A DNA stretch of 64,000 bases from Fortiea contorta PCC 7126 (GTDB lineage Bacteria > Cyanobacteriota > Cyanobacteriia > Cyanobacteriales > Nostocaceae): assembly GCF_000332295.1 (NCBI RefSeq), contig NZ_KB235930.1, forward strand, positions 2,685,395-2,749,394, written 5' to 3'. Within the stretch, counting starts at the first letter, position 1. Every line of letters starts with the position of its first letter. Shown piece by piece: positions 9,034 to 17,519 of this stretch. The notes under the pieces are model-generated. The model was not told where the DNA came from. It ran no database searches and was given only the letters and a program-made list of their open reading frames with translations. The position numbers and the translations under genes are program-made.

Positions 9034-9242
9034 AAATAGGTAAAATTAGTACTTCTAGCCTTGGCTCCACAATAAATTGCTCAAAATATACTTAAACTAG
9101 CTATTTTCAATCTTCGAGTATTTATTTTAGGTATATTCTGATGCAAAATGACATGTTCAATAGATGCTCACTGATAATTATCTCTATTTTTACCGTCATT
9201 CAGGCTGATCAGATAGCTTACAGAATAAATTTTGAATATAAG

Positions 9243-9275
9243 AAAGTCCCCTAGCATCGAACTTAGAGGACTTTT
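9243..9275 (-). terminator. Hairpin downstream of the split SAP-like gene
   Basis: AAAGTCC at 9243-9249 pairs with GGACTTT at 9268-9274, leaving a loop of 18 bases. Read on the minus strand it follows the stop codon of the gene fragment at 9302 and is followed by a T-rich tail. Confidence 0.45.
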
Positions 9276-9301
9276 GCGATTATTCAGAGACTAAGTAATT
9301 A

Positions 9302-9522
9302 CTACTGGTTCAAAAGCTCAATAATTTCCTCAAGCAGCACTTTTGCTTTGTACAAGCTCAACAATCTTTCTTGCTCATACCTTTGGGGGTAACTCATTCT
9401 TCTCCCTTCAAGGGATATCCTGATGAGTGCTACTTGCTCCTCTGTAGGCGCTCCCATCCCATCTAGCGTTATTCCCATGTCTTGAAAATTACCAAAGCTA
9501 GGATTTTTCAATCCTCTATCTT
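9302..9522 (-). pseudogene. C-terminal piece of a SAP-like gene split by the tnpB element
   Basis: Read on the minus strand from 9522 this gives DRGLKNPSFGNFQDMGITL, continuing with PTEEQVALIRISLEGRR and ending at a stop at 9302. Alone it has only a TTG start at 9511 and a stop codon just upstream inside the insertion. Joining 10863 to 9522 directly gives an uninterrupted frame through the junction (LKQMKEDRGLKNPSF), total about 125 aa. It is therefore best read as the 3' part of the gene whose start is at 11019. Confidence 0.75.
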
Positions 9523-10862
9523 AATGGAGCAAGAGGACTCCCGTTAAGTCTACGACTGTAACGGGAGATGAATTGCGACCACTATAAAACTGAGCGCAGC
9601 GAATCATTTTTTTAAGAGGGACTTGGTCATATTGATGTTAGATGTATTGAAGGTCAGAATTTACCCGAACAAAGAACAGGAAATATCCTTGGCTAAAAGC
9701 TTTGGATGTTCCCGCTTTGTTTGGAATTTATACCTTAATAAAACTAATACTCAATATGAAGAAACGGGTTCGGGCATGACTTACTCCCAGATGGCTAAAG
9801 ACCTTACCCAGTTGAAGAAACTAGCTGATTATGAATGGTTACAAGAACCAACTGCTGCTGTTCTGCAACAATCACTTAAGAATCTAGAAACTGCGTTTAA
9901 AAACTTTTTTGCAAAACGTACCAGATTCCCTAAGTTCAAAAGCAAGCACTCAAAACAGTCAATCCGTTTTCCTGAAAGCTGTTCGATTAAGGGAGGTAAT
10001 TTAAAGCTTCCCAAGCTGGGATTAATTAAAGCCAGTCTCTCTAAGAGCATCAATGGCAAAATTAAATCCGTAACTGTTTCTAAGACAAGTACAGATAAAT
10101 ATTTTGCGGCGATACTGTTCGAGACTAATGAGTTGTTCACTACAAAGCAGGGGAAGATATCAGGAATCGATCTTGGGTTAAATAGTCTAGTAACTGTCTT
10201 TGACGGTGAAACCTGTTATAAGGTTGACCCAATCAAGCCAACTAGAAAGTATGCTAAACGACTGAGAATTAGACAAAAAGCTTTATCCCGTAAAATCAAA
10301 GGATCTAACAATAGGCGCAAAGCGGTTAAATTAGTTGCTAAAGTTCACGAAAAAATATCTAACACTCGACAAGATTTTCTCCATAAACTCTCACGAAAGT
10401 TAGTTGACGATAACCAAGTCATAGTAGCTGAGAACCTTTGTATTAAAGGATTAGTACGTACTAAATTAGCTAAGTCAATACATGATGCTGGTTTTGGTAT
10501 GCTGCTTAATTTCATCAGTTACAAACTAGAGAGAGAAAAAGGCAAATTTGTTCAAGTTGATAGATTCTTTCCCAGCACAAAGCTTTGTTCATGCTGTGGA
10601 TACAAGAATGATTCGCTAAATCTAAGCATCCGTGAGTGGATTTGTCCAGGTTGCCAAACAACTCATGATAGAGATGAAAATGCCTCACGGAACTTGAGAG
10701 CAGAAGGGATCAGGATATTGTCAACAAATACTGTGGGACACACAGAAATTCAAGCTTGTGGAGAAGCAGTAAGACTCGTTGGTACTTGCGCCAAAAAGCG
10801 TGTTTCTGAGAAGCAAGAATCTCCCGCTAACCGCTTTGCGGTTAGCGGGGGAGTGTCAATTT
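9523..10862 (+). mobile_element. tnpB-only IS200/IS605-like (IS1341-type) insertion
   Basis: The 1,340-bp element carries one gene, tnpB, and no tnpA. Near the left end is a hairpin (CTCCCGTTA at 9538 with TAACGGGAG at 9559); near the right end is a strong hairpin (CTCCCGCTAACCGC at 10821 with GCGGTTAGCGGG at 10838). There are no terminal inverted repeats and no target duplication, as expected for this family. The ends were placed by the deletion that restores the split host gene; because TT is shared on both sides, the exact edge may shift by two bases (9521-10860). Confidence 0.75.
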
Positions 10863-10915
10863 CTTTCATCTGTTTGAGTGCTAACACGGGAAATGTGAGC
10901 AAAGATGTGATGTAG
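9635..10915 (+). CDS. tnpB: TnpB, RNA-guided endonuclease of an IS200/IS605-type element
   Basis: RuvC-type nuclease that, with an RNA from the element's right end, cuts DNA at a target next to a short motif. All catalytic residues are visible: GIDLGLNS (Asp), IVAENLCIKGL (Glu) and THDRDENASRN (Asp). The zinc-binding CSCCGY and CPGC pairs lie between the last two. The ATG at 9635 (MLDVLKVRIYPN) is chosen; TTG codons at 9623 and 9632 are in frame, and AGAGGG lies at 9615. The frame reads through the right-end hairpin and past the element edge, so about the last 17 residues come from host sequence. It appears intact and possibly active. Confidence 0.9.
   Translation: MLDVLKVRIYPNKEQEISLAKSFGCSRFVWNLYLNKTNTQYEETGSGMTYSQMAKDLTQLKKLADYEWLQEPTAAVLQQSLKNLETAFKNFFAKRTRFPKFKSKHSKQSIRFPESCSIKGGNLKLPKLGLIKASLSKSINGKIKSVTVSKTSTDKYFAAILFETNELFTTKQGKISGIDLGLNSLVTVFDGETCYKVDPIKPTRKYAKRLRIRQKALSRKIKGSNNRRKAVKLVAKVHEKISNTRQDFLHKLSRKLVDDNQVIVAENLCIKGLVRTKLAKSIHDAGFGMLLNFISYKLEREKGKFVQVDRFFPSTKLCSCCGYKNDSLNLSIREWICPGCQTTHDRDENASRNLRAEGIRILSTNTVGHTEIQACGEAVRLVGTCAKKRVSEKQESPANRFAVSGGVSISFICLSANTGNVSKDVM
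10690..10880 (+). ncRNA. Candidate reRNA (omega RNA) with guide
   Basis: In this family the guide RNA overlaps the 3' end of tnpB and the right-end hairpin, with the guide read from flanking DNA. Here the hairpin at 10821-10853 would be the last scaffold stem and the guide would begin near 10861-10863 (CTTTCATCTG). The 5' limit is a guess; the call follows from the family, not from a measured transcript. Confidence 0.4.
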
Positions 10916-11019
10916 GAGCTTTTGTAACCAGGGTTCCCAGTTGGCTTGACACCATATCTGCGACACAAGTTACGCAATTCCTCGATGGTCTTGATTTCAA
11001 GTTCTGACCTTGTAAACAT
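10863..11019 (-). pseudogene. N-terminal piece of a SAP-like gene split by the tnpB element
   Basis: From the ATG at 11019 the peptide reads MFTRSELEIKTIEELRNLCR, then YGVKPTGNPGYKSSYITSLL and LALKQMKE, before entering the insertion. The pattern of two helices joined by a GxKPTGN turn resembles a SAP motif, a small DNA-binding fold. The continued open frame past 10862 is only element sequence. The rest of the gene is at 9302-9522. The frame is also open upstream to 11088. Confidence 0.72.
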
Positions 11020-11148
11020 AAAATAGAGATTGCCTCTTTCTAAAAGTGGTATCAGTGGGTAGTAAGTTTTCCAGGCTGTGATACCCACTGATTTAAAATC
11101 TAATGGTTTGTCTCCATATCACTCAAGCCTTATTTATATTTCTCAACA

Positions 11149-11346
11149 ATGCCTAATCCTAAGGGTAAGCCAGAAAATTTAGAGCCAATTAAATCTCACA
11201 GAGAAAAACCTTTACCAGAAAAATTGAGCTTTCGTGTCACGAAAGAAATGAAAGAAGAAGTACAGCAACAAGAAAATCCTCCTGAATTTTGTAGAGAAGC
11301 AATTCAGGAGAAATTAGACAAACAGAAAAAAAGTAGCAAAGATTGA
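11149..11346 (+). CDS. Small hypothetical protein, ribbon-helix-helix-like
   Basis: A 65-aa, strongly charged protein. The segment PEKLSFRVTKEMKEEVQQQ, followed by PPEFCREAIQEKL, has the strand-then-two-helices look of ribbon-helix-helix DNA-binding proteins, but no family can be named with certainty. It is transcribed away from the split SAP-like gene and ends 60 bases before a tRNA gene. Confidence 0.6.
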   Translation: MPNPKGKPENLEPIKSHREKPLPEKLSFRVTKEMKEEVQQQENPPEFCREAIQEKLDKQKKSSKD

Positions 11347-11406
11347 GGAATATTGATTTTTGCTATTGGTTATGATATGTTGGAATTATATTGCCGTTTT
11401 TTGCGG

Positions 11407-11480
11407 CGGGATGTAGCGCAGCTTGGTAGCGCACTTCGTTCGGGACGAAGGGGCCGCTGGTTCGAATCCAGTCATCCCGA
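11407..11480 (+). tRNA. tRNA-Pro (CGG)
   Basis: A full cloverleaf is visible: acceptor CGGGATG with CATCCCG, D arm GCGC...GCGC with GCTTGGTA, anticodon stem CTTCG/CGAAG with loop TTCGGGA (anticodon CGG), T arm GCTGG-TTCGAAT-CCAGT, and discriminator A. The 3' CCA is not encoded. It marks the left side of the restriction-modification island. Confidence 0.95.
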
Positions 11481-11596
11481 TTTTGGTTGTCGATTAACTA
11501 ATTATTTGTCGCTGTTAACACATGAATGTCGTTATTAACGATTTAAATGTGGTCTCAACAGATTATTGTCGTGAAAAATCCTAACAGTAAGGCTAA

Positions 11597-13168
11597 ATGT
11601 TCGAGCAGACTTTTAAAAATATTGATGATGTTCTCTGGAAAGAGGCGGGTTGTACTACAGAGTTAGATTACACCGAGCAGACGTCTTGGTTGCTGTTCCT
11701 GAAGTATTTGGATGATTTGGAACAGGAAAGGGCGCTAGAGGCTGAACTAGCAGGCAAATCATATGAATTTATTATTGATGAGGCGCATCGTTGGTCATCT
11801 TGGGCAGCACCGAAAAAAGCAGACACTTCGACTACGCTCAGTGTTAATAATTCGGCTACGCTCAGTAACCATGGTACATTGGATCATGATAATGCGCTGA
11901 TTGGCGATGATCTAATTGATTATGTCAACCGCAAGTTATTCCCATATTTACAGAGTTTTAAGCAACGGGCTACCAGTCCAGACACAATCGAATACAAGAT
12001 TGGGGAAATTTTTAGCGAGATTAAGAATAGGTTCCAAAGTGGTTACAGCTTGCGGGATGCGCTGGAATATGTTGATGAGCTACGGTTTAGATCGCAACAG
12101 GAGAAACACGAGCTATCCCATCTCTATGAAGCCAAAATCAAAAATATGGGCAATGCAGGACGCAATGGAGGTGAATATTATACACCGCGTCCGTTGATTC
12201 GGGCAATGATTCAGGTGGTGAAGCCGAAGATAGGCGATCGCATTTATGATGGGGCTTGCGGTTCGGCTGGGTTTTTGTGTGAGAGTTACGACTATTTACG
12301 TCGGGGTAAACTGACAACAAAAGAGCTTGAGATACTGCAAAAACATACATTTACGGGTAAAGAAAAGAAAAGTTTGGCGTATGTGATTGCGATCATGAAT
12401 ATGATTTTGCATGGCATTGATGCGCCGAATATTATCCACACCAACACGCTGACGGAAAATCTCAGTGATATTCAGGACAAGAATCGTTTTGATGTCATCT
12501 TGGCTAATCCGCCATTTGGGGGGAAAGAACGCAAGGAAGTACAGCAGAATTTCTCGATTAAGACAGGGGAAACGGCGTTTCTGTTTTTGCAGCATTTCAT
12601 CAAAATCCTGAAGATGGGCGGTAGGGCGGCGGTGGTAATCAAAAATACGTTCCTGTCAAATTCGGACAATGCTTCGCGGGCGTTGCGTCAAGAGCTTTTG
12701 AGTAGTTGCAATCTGCACACGATTTTGGATTGTCCGAGTGGGACTTTTATCGGGGCGGGGGTAAAAACGGTGGTGCTGTTTTTTGAGAAAGGAAAGCCCT
12801 TTGACTCCGTTCAGGGAACGCCTTTATTTTCTCAGGGAAAACCTTTAACTCAGGGGATGGCGACTCAGAAAATTTGGTACTACCAACTCGAACCGGGGCG
12901 GAATATGGGTAAAACCAATTCTCTGAATGATGAAGATTTGCACGAGTTTGTGGAGTTACAGGCTAGGTTTGCGGAAACGGAAAAGTCTTGGCTGGTGGAT
13001 ATTGCTGATTTGGATCAGGAGACGTTTGATTTATCGGTGAAGAATCAGAATAAAGCTGAGGAATCACTGTTACGAGAACCGCAGGAAATTTTGGATGAAA
13101 TTGCGGCTTTGGATGCGGAGAGCGCGGAGATTTTGGCTGGAATTATCCAGTTGACAGTGGGTAGTTGA
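11597..13168 (+). CDS. hsdM: Type I restriction-modification methyltransferase subunit HsdM
   Basis: N6-adenine methyltransferase (523 aa). It has the N-terminal helical domain (KNIDDVLWKEAGC), the SAM-binding motif RIYDGACGSAGFL near residue 216 and the catalytic NPPF (ILANPPFGG). Two loop regions are unusual: residues about 76-91 (STTLSVNNSATLS) and about 400-408 (PFDSVQGTP) are encoded by short repeated sequences that look like in-frame insertions. The last codons (LTVGS) come from a heptamer repeat. It is followed by a toxin-antitoxin pair instead of directly by hsdS. Confidence 0.92.
   Translation: MFEQTFKNIDDVLWKEAGCTTELDYTEQTSWLLFLKYLDDLEQERALEAELAGKSYEFIIDEAHRWSSWAAPKKADTSTTLSVNNSATLSNHGTLDHDNALIGDDLIDYVNRKLFPYLQSFKQRATSPDTIEYKIGEIFSEIKNRFQSGYSLRDALEYVDELRFRSQQEKHELSHLYEAKIKNMGNAGRNGGEYYTPRPLIRAMIQVVKPKIGDRIYDGACGSAGFLCESYDYLRRGKLTTKELEILQKHTFTGKEKKSLAYVIAIMNMILHGIDAPNIIHTNTLTENLSDIQDKNRFDVILANPPFGGKERKEVQQNFSIKTGETAFLFLQHFIKILKMGGRAAVVIKNTFLSNSDNASRALRQELLSSCNLHTILDCPSGTFIGAGVKTVVLFFEKGKPFDSVQGTPLFSQGKPLTQGMATQKIWYYQLEPGRNMGKTNSLNDEDLHEFVELQARFAETEKSWLVDIADLDQETFDLSVKNQNKAEESLLREPQEILDEIAALDAESAEILAGIIQLTVGS
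11825..11866. repeat. REP-like sequence inside hsdM (two copies)
   Basis: ACTTCGACTACGCTCAGT at 11825-11842 is followed by TTCGGCTACGCTCAGT at 11851-11866. This TCGACTACGCTCAGT type of sequence is widely dispersed in bacterial genomes and is unrelated to methyltransferase coding. The reading frame is kept. Confidence 0.6.
12797..12816. repeat. REP-like sequence inside hsdM
   Basis: CCCTTTGACTCCGTTCAGGG is a near-palindromic repeat lying in the codons for a surface loop behind the FFEKGKPF segment. The frame is kept. Confidence 0.45.
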
Positions 13169-13170
13169 CA
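13150..13170. repeat. Heptamer repeat at the hsdM 3' end
   Basis: Three units in a row: GTTGACA, GTGGGTA, GTTGACA. They encode the last residues and lie across the stop codon of hsdM. A matching array begins hsdS at 13747. Confidence 0.65.
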
Positions 13171-13252
13171 GACGTAACAGAATTAGCCCATCCTGATGGT
13201 CTAGTATTAGTATTTGAAATACCACGATAAATACTGCACGAAGATACAAGCC

Positions 13253-13462
13253 ATGACTCTTAAAGAACAACTTATTCGAGAAATTGAACAAATTCCTGAT
13301 ACTCTCCTCTCGGAATTATTGGATTTTTTATTGTTTATTAAAGAGCGACATATCGAAGAGGATATAACTGAAGAGGAAAAAGCTAATATTATTTCTTCCC
13401 AACTTGCTTATCAAGAAGGTGATTATTTAACTCTTGATGAATATGAGGCAAGTCGAGGATGA
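13253..13462 (+). CDS. Antitoxin of a RelE-type pair (DUF2281-like)
   Basis: A 69-aa protein starting MTLKEQLIREIEQIPDTLL with SELLDFLLFIKERH; the helix pattern matches small DUF2281-like antitoxins, two more of which are in this window. The C-terminal part (LTLDEYEASRG) would wrap the toxin. The frame is open to 13214, but the ATG at 13253 gives the family start. Its stop overlaps the toxin start in ATGA. Confidence 0.75.
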   Translation: MTLKEQLIREIEQIPDTLLSELLDFLLFIKERHIEEDITEEEKANIISSQLAYQEGDYLTLDEYEASRG

Positions 13463-13713
13463 GCTACAGAGTTATTATTCCTAAACCTGTCCAAAAACAA
13501 CTAGATGATTTTTCTGAAAAACAGCGAAAACGTCTGCTGGCTGATATTCGACTCCTGGCTGATGTTCCCCGACCTAATGGAGTAAAAAAGCTCAAGGGAT
13601 ATGAAAACATGTATCGAATTAGAGTCGGAAGTTATCGGGTTATTTATGAAATTCAAGACCAAGAAATGCTCGTTATAATTTTGAGCAGTATTCATCGTAA
13701 AGATGCTTATTAA
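13459..13713 (+). CDS. RelE/ParE-family toxin
   Basis: An 84-aa basic protein. The sequence RVIIPKPVQKQLDDF, followed by KKLKGYENMYRIRVGSYRVI and IILSSIHRKDAY, is the usual RelE/ParE fold. RelE members cut mRNA in ribosomes and ParE members poison gyrase; which applies is not clear. It overlaps the antitoxin by four bases and the pair separates hsdM from hsdS. Confidence 0.85.
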   Translation: MSYRVIIPKPVQKQLDDFSEKQRKRLLADIRLLADVPRPNGVKKLKGYENMYRIRVGSYRVIYEIQDQEMLVIILSSIHRKDAY

Positions 13714-13741
13714 TTTGTGAAATCTAATAATAAGAGATGGT

Positions 13742-15034
13742 ATGCGGTTGACAGTGGGCAGTAGACAGTTGCCAGTGGAATGGGAGATTAAAACTATTGG
13801 CGAAGTATGTAAAACCGGAGCAGGTGGTACACCGCTAAAATCTAAGAAAGAATATTATGAGGGTGGGCATATTCCTTGGCTTTTAAGCGGTGAAGTTGCT
13901 CAAGGAGAAATCTTTAAATCTGAAAACTTTATTACTCCAGTTGGTTTAGAAAACTCTTCAGCAAAAATATTTCCCGTAAATACTGTTCTAGTTGCAATGT
14001 ATGGTGCAACAGCAGGTCAAGTTGGAATCCTTCGATTTGAAGCAGCTACTAATCAGGCTGTATGTGGAATACTACCTAATGAAAGATTTGTTCCAGAGTT
14101 TATCTATTATGTTCTTCTATCAAAAAGAGCAGAACTAATTTCAAAAGCTGTGGGAAATGCACAGCCTAATATTTCTCAAATAAAAATTAAAAATACTAAA
14201 ATACCAATTCCTACACTTTCTGAACAAAAGCGGATTGTGGCAATTTTGGATGAGGCGTTTGAGGGGATTGATAGAGCGATCGCAAACACCGAAAAAAACC
14301 TCGCCAACTCCCGCGAACTATTTGAAAGCTATCTAAACGCCATTTTTACCCAGAAAGGCGACGAGTGGATTACCACAACTGTAGGGAAATTAGTCGATCA
14401 GCGCATTCTAGACAAGCCTTTAGATGGTAATCATGGAGAAATACATCCTAAAAAGTCCGATTTTGTGAAGTTTGGTGTCCCATTTATCATGGCATCCGAT
14501 CTTGTAGATGGCATAGTAGATCAAGTGAACTGCAATTTTATAACACTTGAACAGGCTAACTCTCTGCGAAAAGGATTTGCAAAAGATGGTGATGTTTTAC
14601 TTTCTCATAAAGGAACTATAGGACGGGCGGCTGTACTCAAAACAACTCACTCTAGTGTAGTTCTTACACCACAAGTTACTTACTACCGAGTTATAGACAA
14701 GTCAGTTATCTACAATAGATACTTGTACTATTTTTTTCATAGTCCATATTTTCAAAATGAGATTAAAACGATTGCTGGTGCTGGCTCAACTCGTGCATAT
14801 ATTGGTATTACGAGTCAACTTCAGCTAAAGATTTCTTATCCTAAAATTGACGATCAGAAGCGATATGCAGACAGTTTTGATGCTCTAATTTCAGAAACCC
14901 AACGTCTCGAAACCATCTACCGCCAAAAAATCGCTGCACTCAAGGAACTCAAACAATCGATCCTGCAAACAGCCTTTACTGGCGAACTCACCGCAGACAC
15001 CCCTAAAACTGCTAAACAGGAAATTGCAGCATGA
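13742..15034 (+). CDS. hsdS: Type I restriction-modification specificity subunit HsdS
   Basis: A 430-aa DNA-recognition subunit with two target-recognition domains. Each half ends in the conserved helical repeat: LSEQKRIVAILDEAFEGID near residue 160 and the DQKRYADSFDALISE region near residue 380, followed by KIAALKELKQSILQTAFTGE, a typical HsdS end. The first codons (MRLTVGSRQLPVEW) come from four GTTGACA-like heptamers. The stop overlaps the next gene by four bases (ATGA). Confidence 0.9.
   Translation: MRLTVGSRQLPVEWEIKTIGEVCKTGAGGTPLKSKKEYYEGGHIPWLLSGEVAQGEIFKSENFITPVGLENSSAKIFPVNTVLVAMYGATAGQVGILRFEAATNQAVCGILPNERFVPEFIYYVLLSKRAELISKAVGNAQPNISQIKIKNTKIPIPTLSEQKRIVAILDEAFEGIDRAIANTEKNLANSRELFESYLNAIFTQKGDEWITTTVGKLVDQRILDKPLDGNHGEIHPKKSDFVKFGVPFIMASDLVDGIVDQVNCNFITLEQANSLRKGFAKDGDVLLSHKGTIGRAAVLKTTHSSVVLTPQVTYYRVIDKSVIYNRYLYYFFHSPYFQNEIKTIAGAGSTRAYIGITSQLQLKISYPKIDDQKRYADSFDALISETQRLETIYRQKIAALKELKQSILQTAFTGELTADTPKTAKQEIAA
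13747..13774. repeat. Heptamer repeat at the hsdS 5' end
   Basis: Four units: GTTGACA, GTGGGCA, GTAGACA, GTTGCCA. The first two match the array at 13150-13163 with one base changed, so the RelE-type pair lies between direct repeats about 600 bases apart. Confidence 0.65.
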
Positions 15035-16080
15035 GTGATGACCTGACACAACCAAACGATCGCTTGTTTCAAGAAATCCGTCAACTGATTGACACCGCCA
15101 AACAACGCGCCGCCGTTGCTATCAATGCAGAAATAACTTTGTTATATTGGCAAGTTGGTAAACGCATCCAAACCGAAATCCTGCAAGGTCAACGCGCTGA
15201 ATATGGAAAACAAGTAATTATTAGTCTCTCCCGCTACCTCACCCAGACCTATGGTAAAGGTTGGAGCGAACGACAGTTAAATTATTGCGTTTTGATTGCA
15301 GAAGTTTTTCCCGATCGGGAAATTCTGCACACACTGTCTGCGGAATTAAGTTGGTCGCATCTCAAACTAATTATTGGTATCGAAGATCCCCTAAAACGAG
15401 AATTTTATATTGAAATCGCCAAACTTGAACGATGGAGCGTCCGCCAACTGCAAGAACGTATTAACTCTATGCTATTTGAGCGCACTGCCCTATCCCGCAA
15501 ACCTGAAGAAACCATCCGCCATGATTTAGAGCAACTGCGCCAAACTCAACAGGTATCACCCGATATTTTATTAAAAGACCCTTATATTTTAGATTTTCTG
15601 GAATTGAGCGATCGCTATCTCGAAAAAGACCTTGAAGATGCAATCCTTAGAGAAATTGAGCAATTTTTACTAGAACTCGGTGCAGGTTTTACCTTCGTCG
15701 CCCGTCAAAAACGCCTGCAAATCGACAACGATGATTTTTATATTGACCTGTTATTTTATAACCGCAAACTCAAACGTCTTGTAGCCATTGACCTCAAACT
15801 AGGTAGCTTCCAACCCGAATACAAAGGACAAATGGAACTTTACCTGCGCTGGCTTGCCAAATACGACCAAGAGCTTGACGAACAGTCACCGCTAGGAATT
15901 ATTTTATGTGCAGGTAAAAAGCAAGAGCAAATCGAATTATTAGAACTAGATAAAAGCGGTATTCATGTTGCCGAATACCTGACCGTATTACCACCTAAAG
16001 AGTTGTTACAAGCTAAACTGCAAGAAGCGATCGCATCTGCTCGCCGCCGACTGCCATACTCTAAAGATGAGCCATCATAA
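15031..16080 (+). CDS. DUF1016 (YhcG-like) PD-(D/E)XK nuclease
   Basis: A 349-aa protein of the YhcG/DUF1016 family. The N-terminal helical domain has YWQVGKRIQTEIL and YGKGWSERQLNY; the C-terminal nuclease core has FYIDLLFYNRKLKRLVAIDL, ending in K, which gives the Asp and Asp-x-Lys of a PD-(D/E)XK active site, and YKGQMELYLRWL after it. Translation is coupled to hsdS by an ATGA overlap. Proteins of this type often accompany restriction systems; with HsdR lost here, it is the only complete nuclease of the island. That it serves the HsdMS complex is inference. Confidence 0.85.
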   Translation: MSDDLTQPNDRLFQEIRQLIDTAKQRAAVAINAEITLLYWQVGKRIQTEILQGQRAEYGKQVIISLSRYLTQTYGKGWSERQLNYCVLIAEVFPDREILHTLSAELSWSHLKLIIGIEDPLKREFYIEIAKLERWSVRQLQERINSMLFERTALSRKPEETIRHDLEQLRQTQQVSPDILLKDPYILDFLELSDRYLEKDLEDAILREIEQFLLELGAGFTFVARQKRLQIDNDDFYIDLLFYNRKLKRLVAIDLKLGSFQPEYKGQMELYLRWLAKYDQELDEQSPLGIILCAGKKQEQIELLELDKSGIHVAEYLTVLPPKELLQAKLQEAIASARRRLPYSKDEPS

Positions 16081-16098
16081 ACAAAGCGCAAACCATCA

Positions 16099-16166
16099 GG
16101 TTGAGCGACTTGCCCTGAGCTTGTCGAATGGGAGCCGAAACCTCTAGGTTGAGCGCAGCCGAAACC
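16099..16166. repeat. REP-like GGTTGAGCG...CGAAACC repeats
   Basis: Two units: GGTTGAGCG with an inserted GCCCTGAGCTTGTCGAATGG, ending in GCCGAAACC, and then the compact GGTTGAGCGCAGCCGAAACC at 16147-16166. They separate the DUF1016 gene from the second toxin-antitoxin pair. Confidence 0.6.
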
Positions 16167-16195
16167 CAATTAACTATCAAATACATAAGATTTGA

Positions 16196-16815
<620 letters not shown>

Positions 16816-16820
16816 AGACT

Positions 16821-17186
16821 ATGAATGAAGCCGAAACCCGTGCCGAACTAATTGACCCCGCACTCAAAGCCGCAGGCTGGGGAGTTATCGAAGGTAGTCG
16901 CATCCGCCGCGAAGTTATTGCCCCTGGTCGCTTAGTTGGCAACGGTAAACGCGCTCAATCAGACATCGCCGATTATGTACTGATATATCGTGGTAAAAAA
17001 CTCGCCGTCATCGAAGCGAAAAAACGCGACTTACCAGATACCGAAGGTTTAGGACAAGCCAAAAAATACGCCGAAAAATTGCCAACCCACCCGTCGTCCG
17101 CGAATTTTGTTTTTAAGCGATCGCATATCAGTCAAGTATTTATCGGATTTCAGCAGTATTTGTATTCACAGGAAAGAGCAGCTTAA
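16821..17186 (+). pseudogene. HsdR remnant (type I restriction subunit, N-terminal nuclease part)
   Basis: The first 90 residues are a recognisable HsdR start: ETRAELIDPALKAAGW, then ADYVLIYRGKKLAVIEAKK, which holds the PD-(D/E)XK residues, and GLGQAKKYAEKL. After this the expected DNA-tracking helicase domain (about 600-900 residues) is missing and the frame ends after about 30 unrelated residues (FVFKRSHISQVFIGF). At 121 aa it cannot restrict DNA by translocation. A deletion within hsdR explains it best. Confidence 0.82.
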
Positions 17187-17519
17187 TTGAGCAGGTCGCT
17201 AAAATGAATCACCGTTAATGTACTGAAATTTTGACCGTTGAATGTTGGAAATCAATTGGTTGTATTATTAGCTTTTAGATCTGTCGATTGAACTGCTTAA
17301 GTTTATCAATGTTTACTCCAGACAACTGCCAATATTTTTGATAATCGTAGGTTGTCATCTATATGCAAAGTGACGATGCGATCGCTCTACGGAAATTACT
17401 TGATACTTTAATTAAAAATCGGGATAATTCTGCAATTTTTCAGAACTAGCCCGACTGGATTTTTGGCATATACAGAACTTAGAAGCACTCGGCACACACC
17501 TGTTAGATTAAATTTTGAG
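17187..17519. other. Intergenic, decayed sequence behind the hsdR remnant
   Basis: No complete gene is visible. A short frame from 17364 (MQSDDAIALRKLLDTLIK) stops after 28 codons at 17450 and looks like the start of a lost gene. The region probably marks the right edge of the island. Confidence 0.5.

Noticed and set aside
9302-9511. Independent 69-aa gene with TTG start
   Set aside because: The frame is better explained as the 3' part of the gene interrupted by the tnpB element, since joining to 10863 gives one continuous protein.
11353-11538. 61-aa frame across tRNA-Pro
   Set aside because: It covers a complete tRNA; the peptide (DVAQLGSALRSGRRGRWFES) is the well-known false translation of a tRNA gene.
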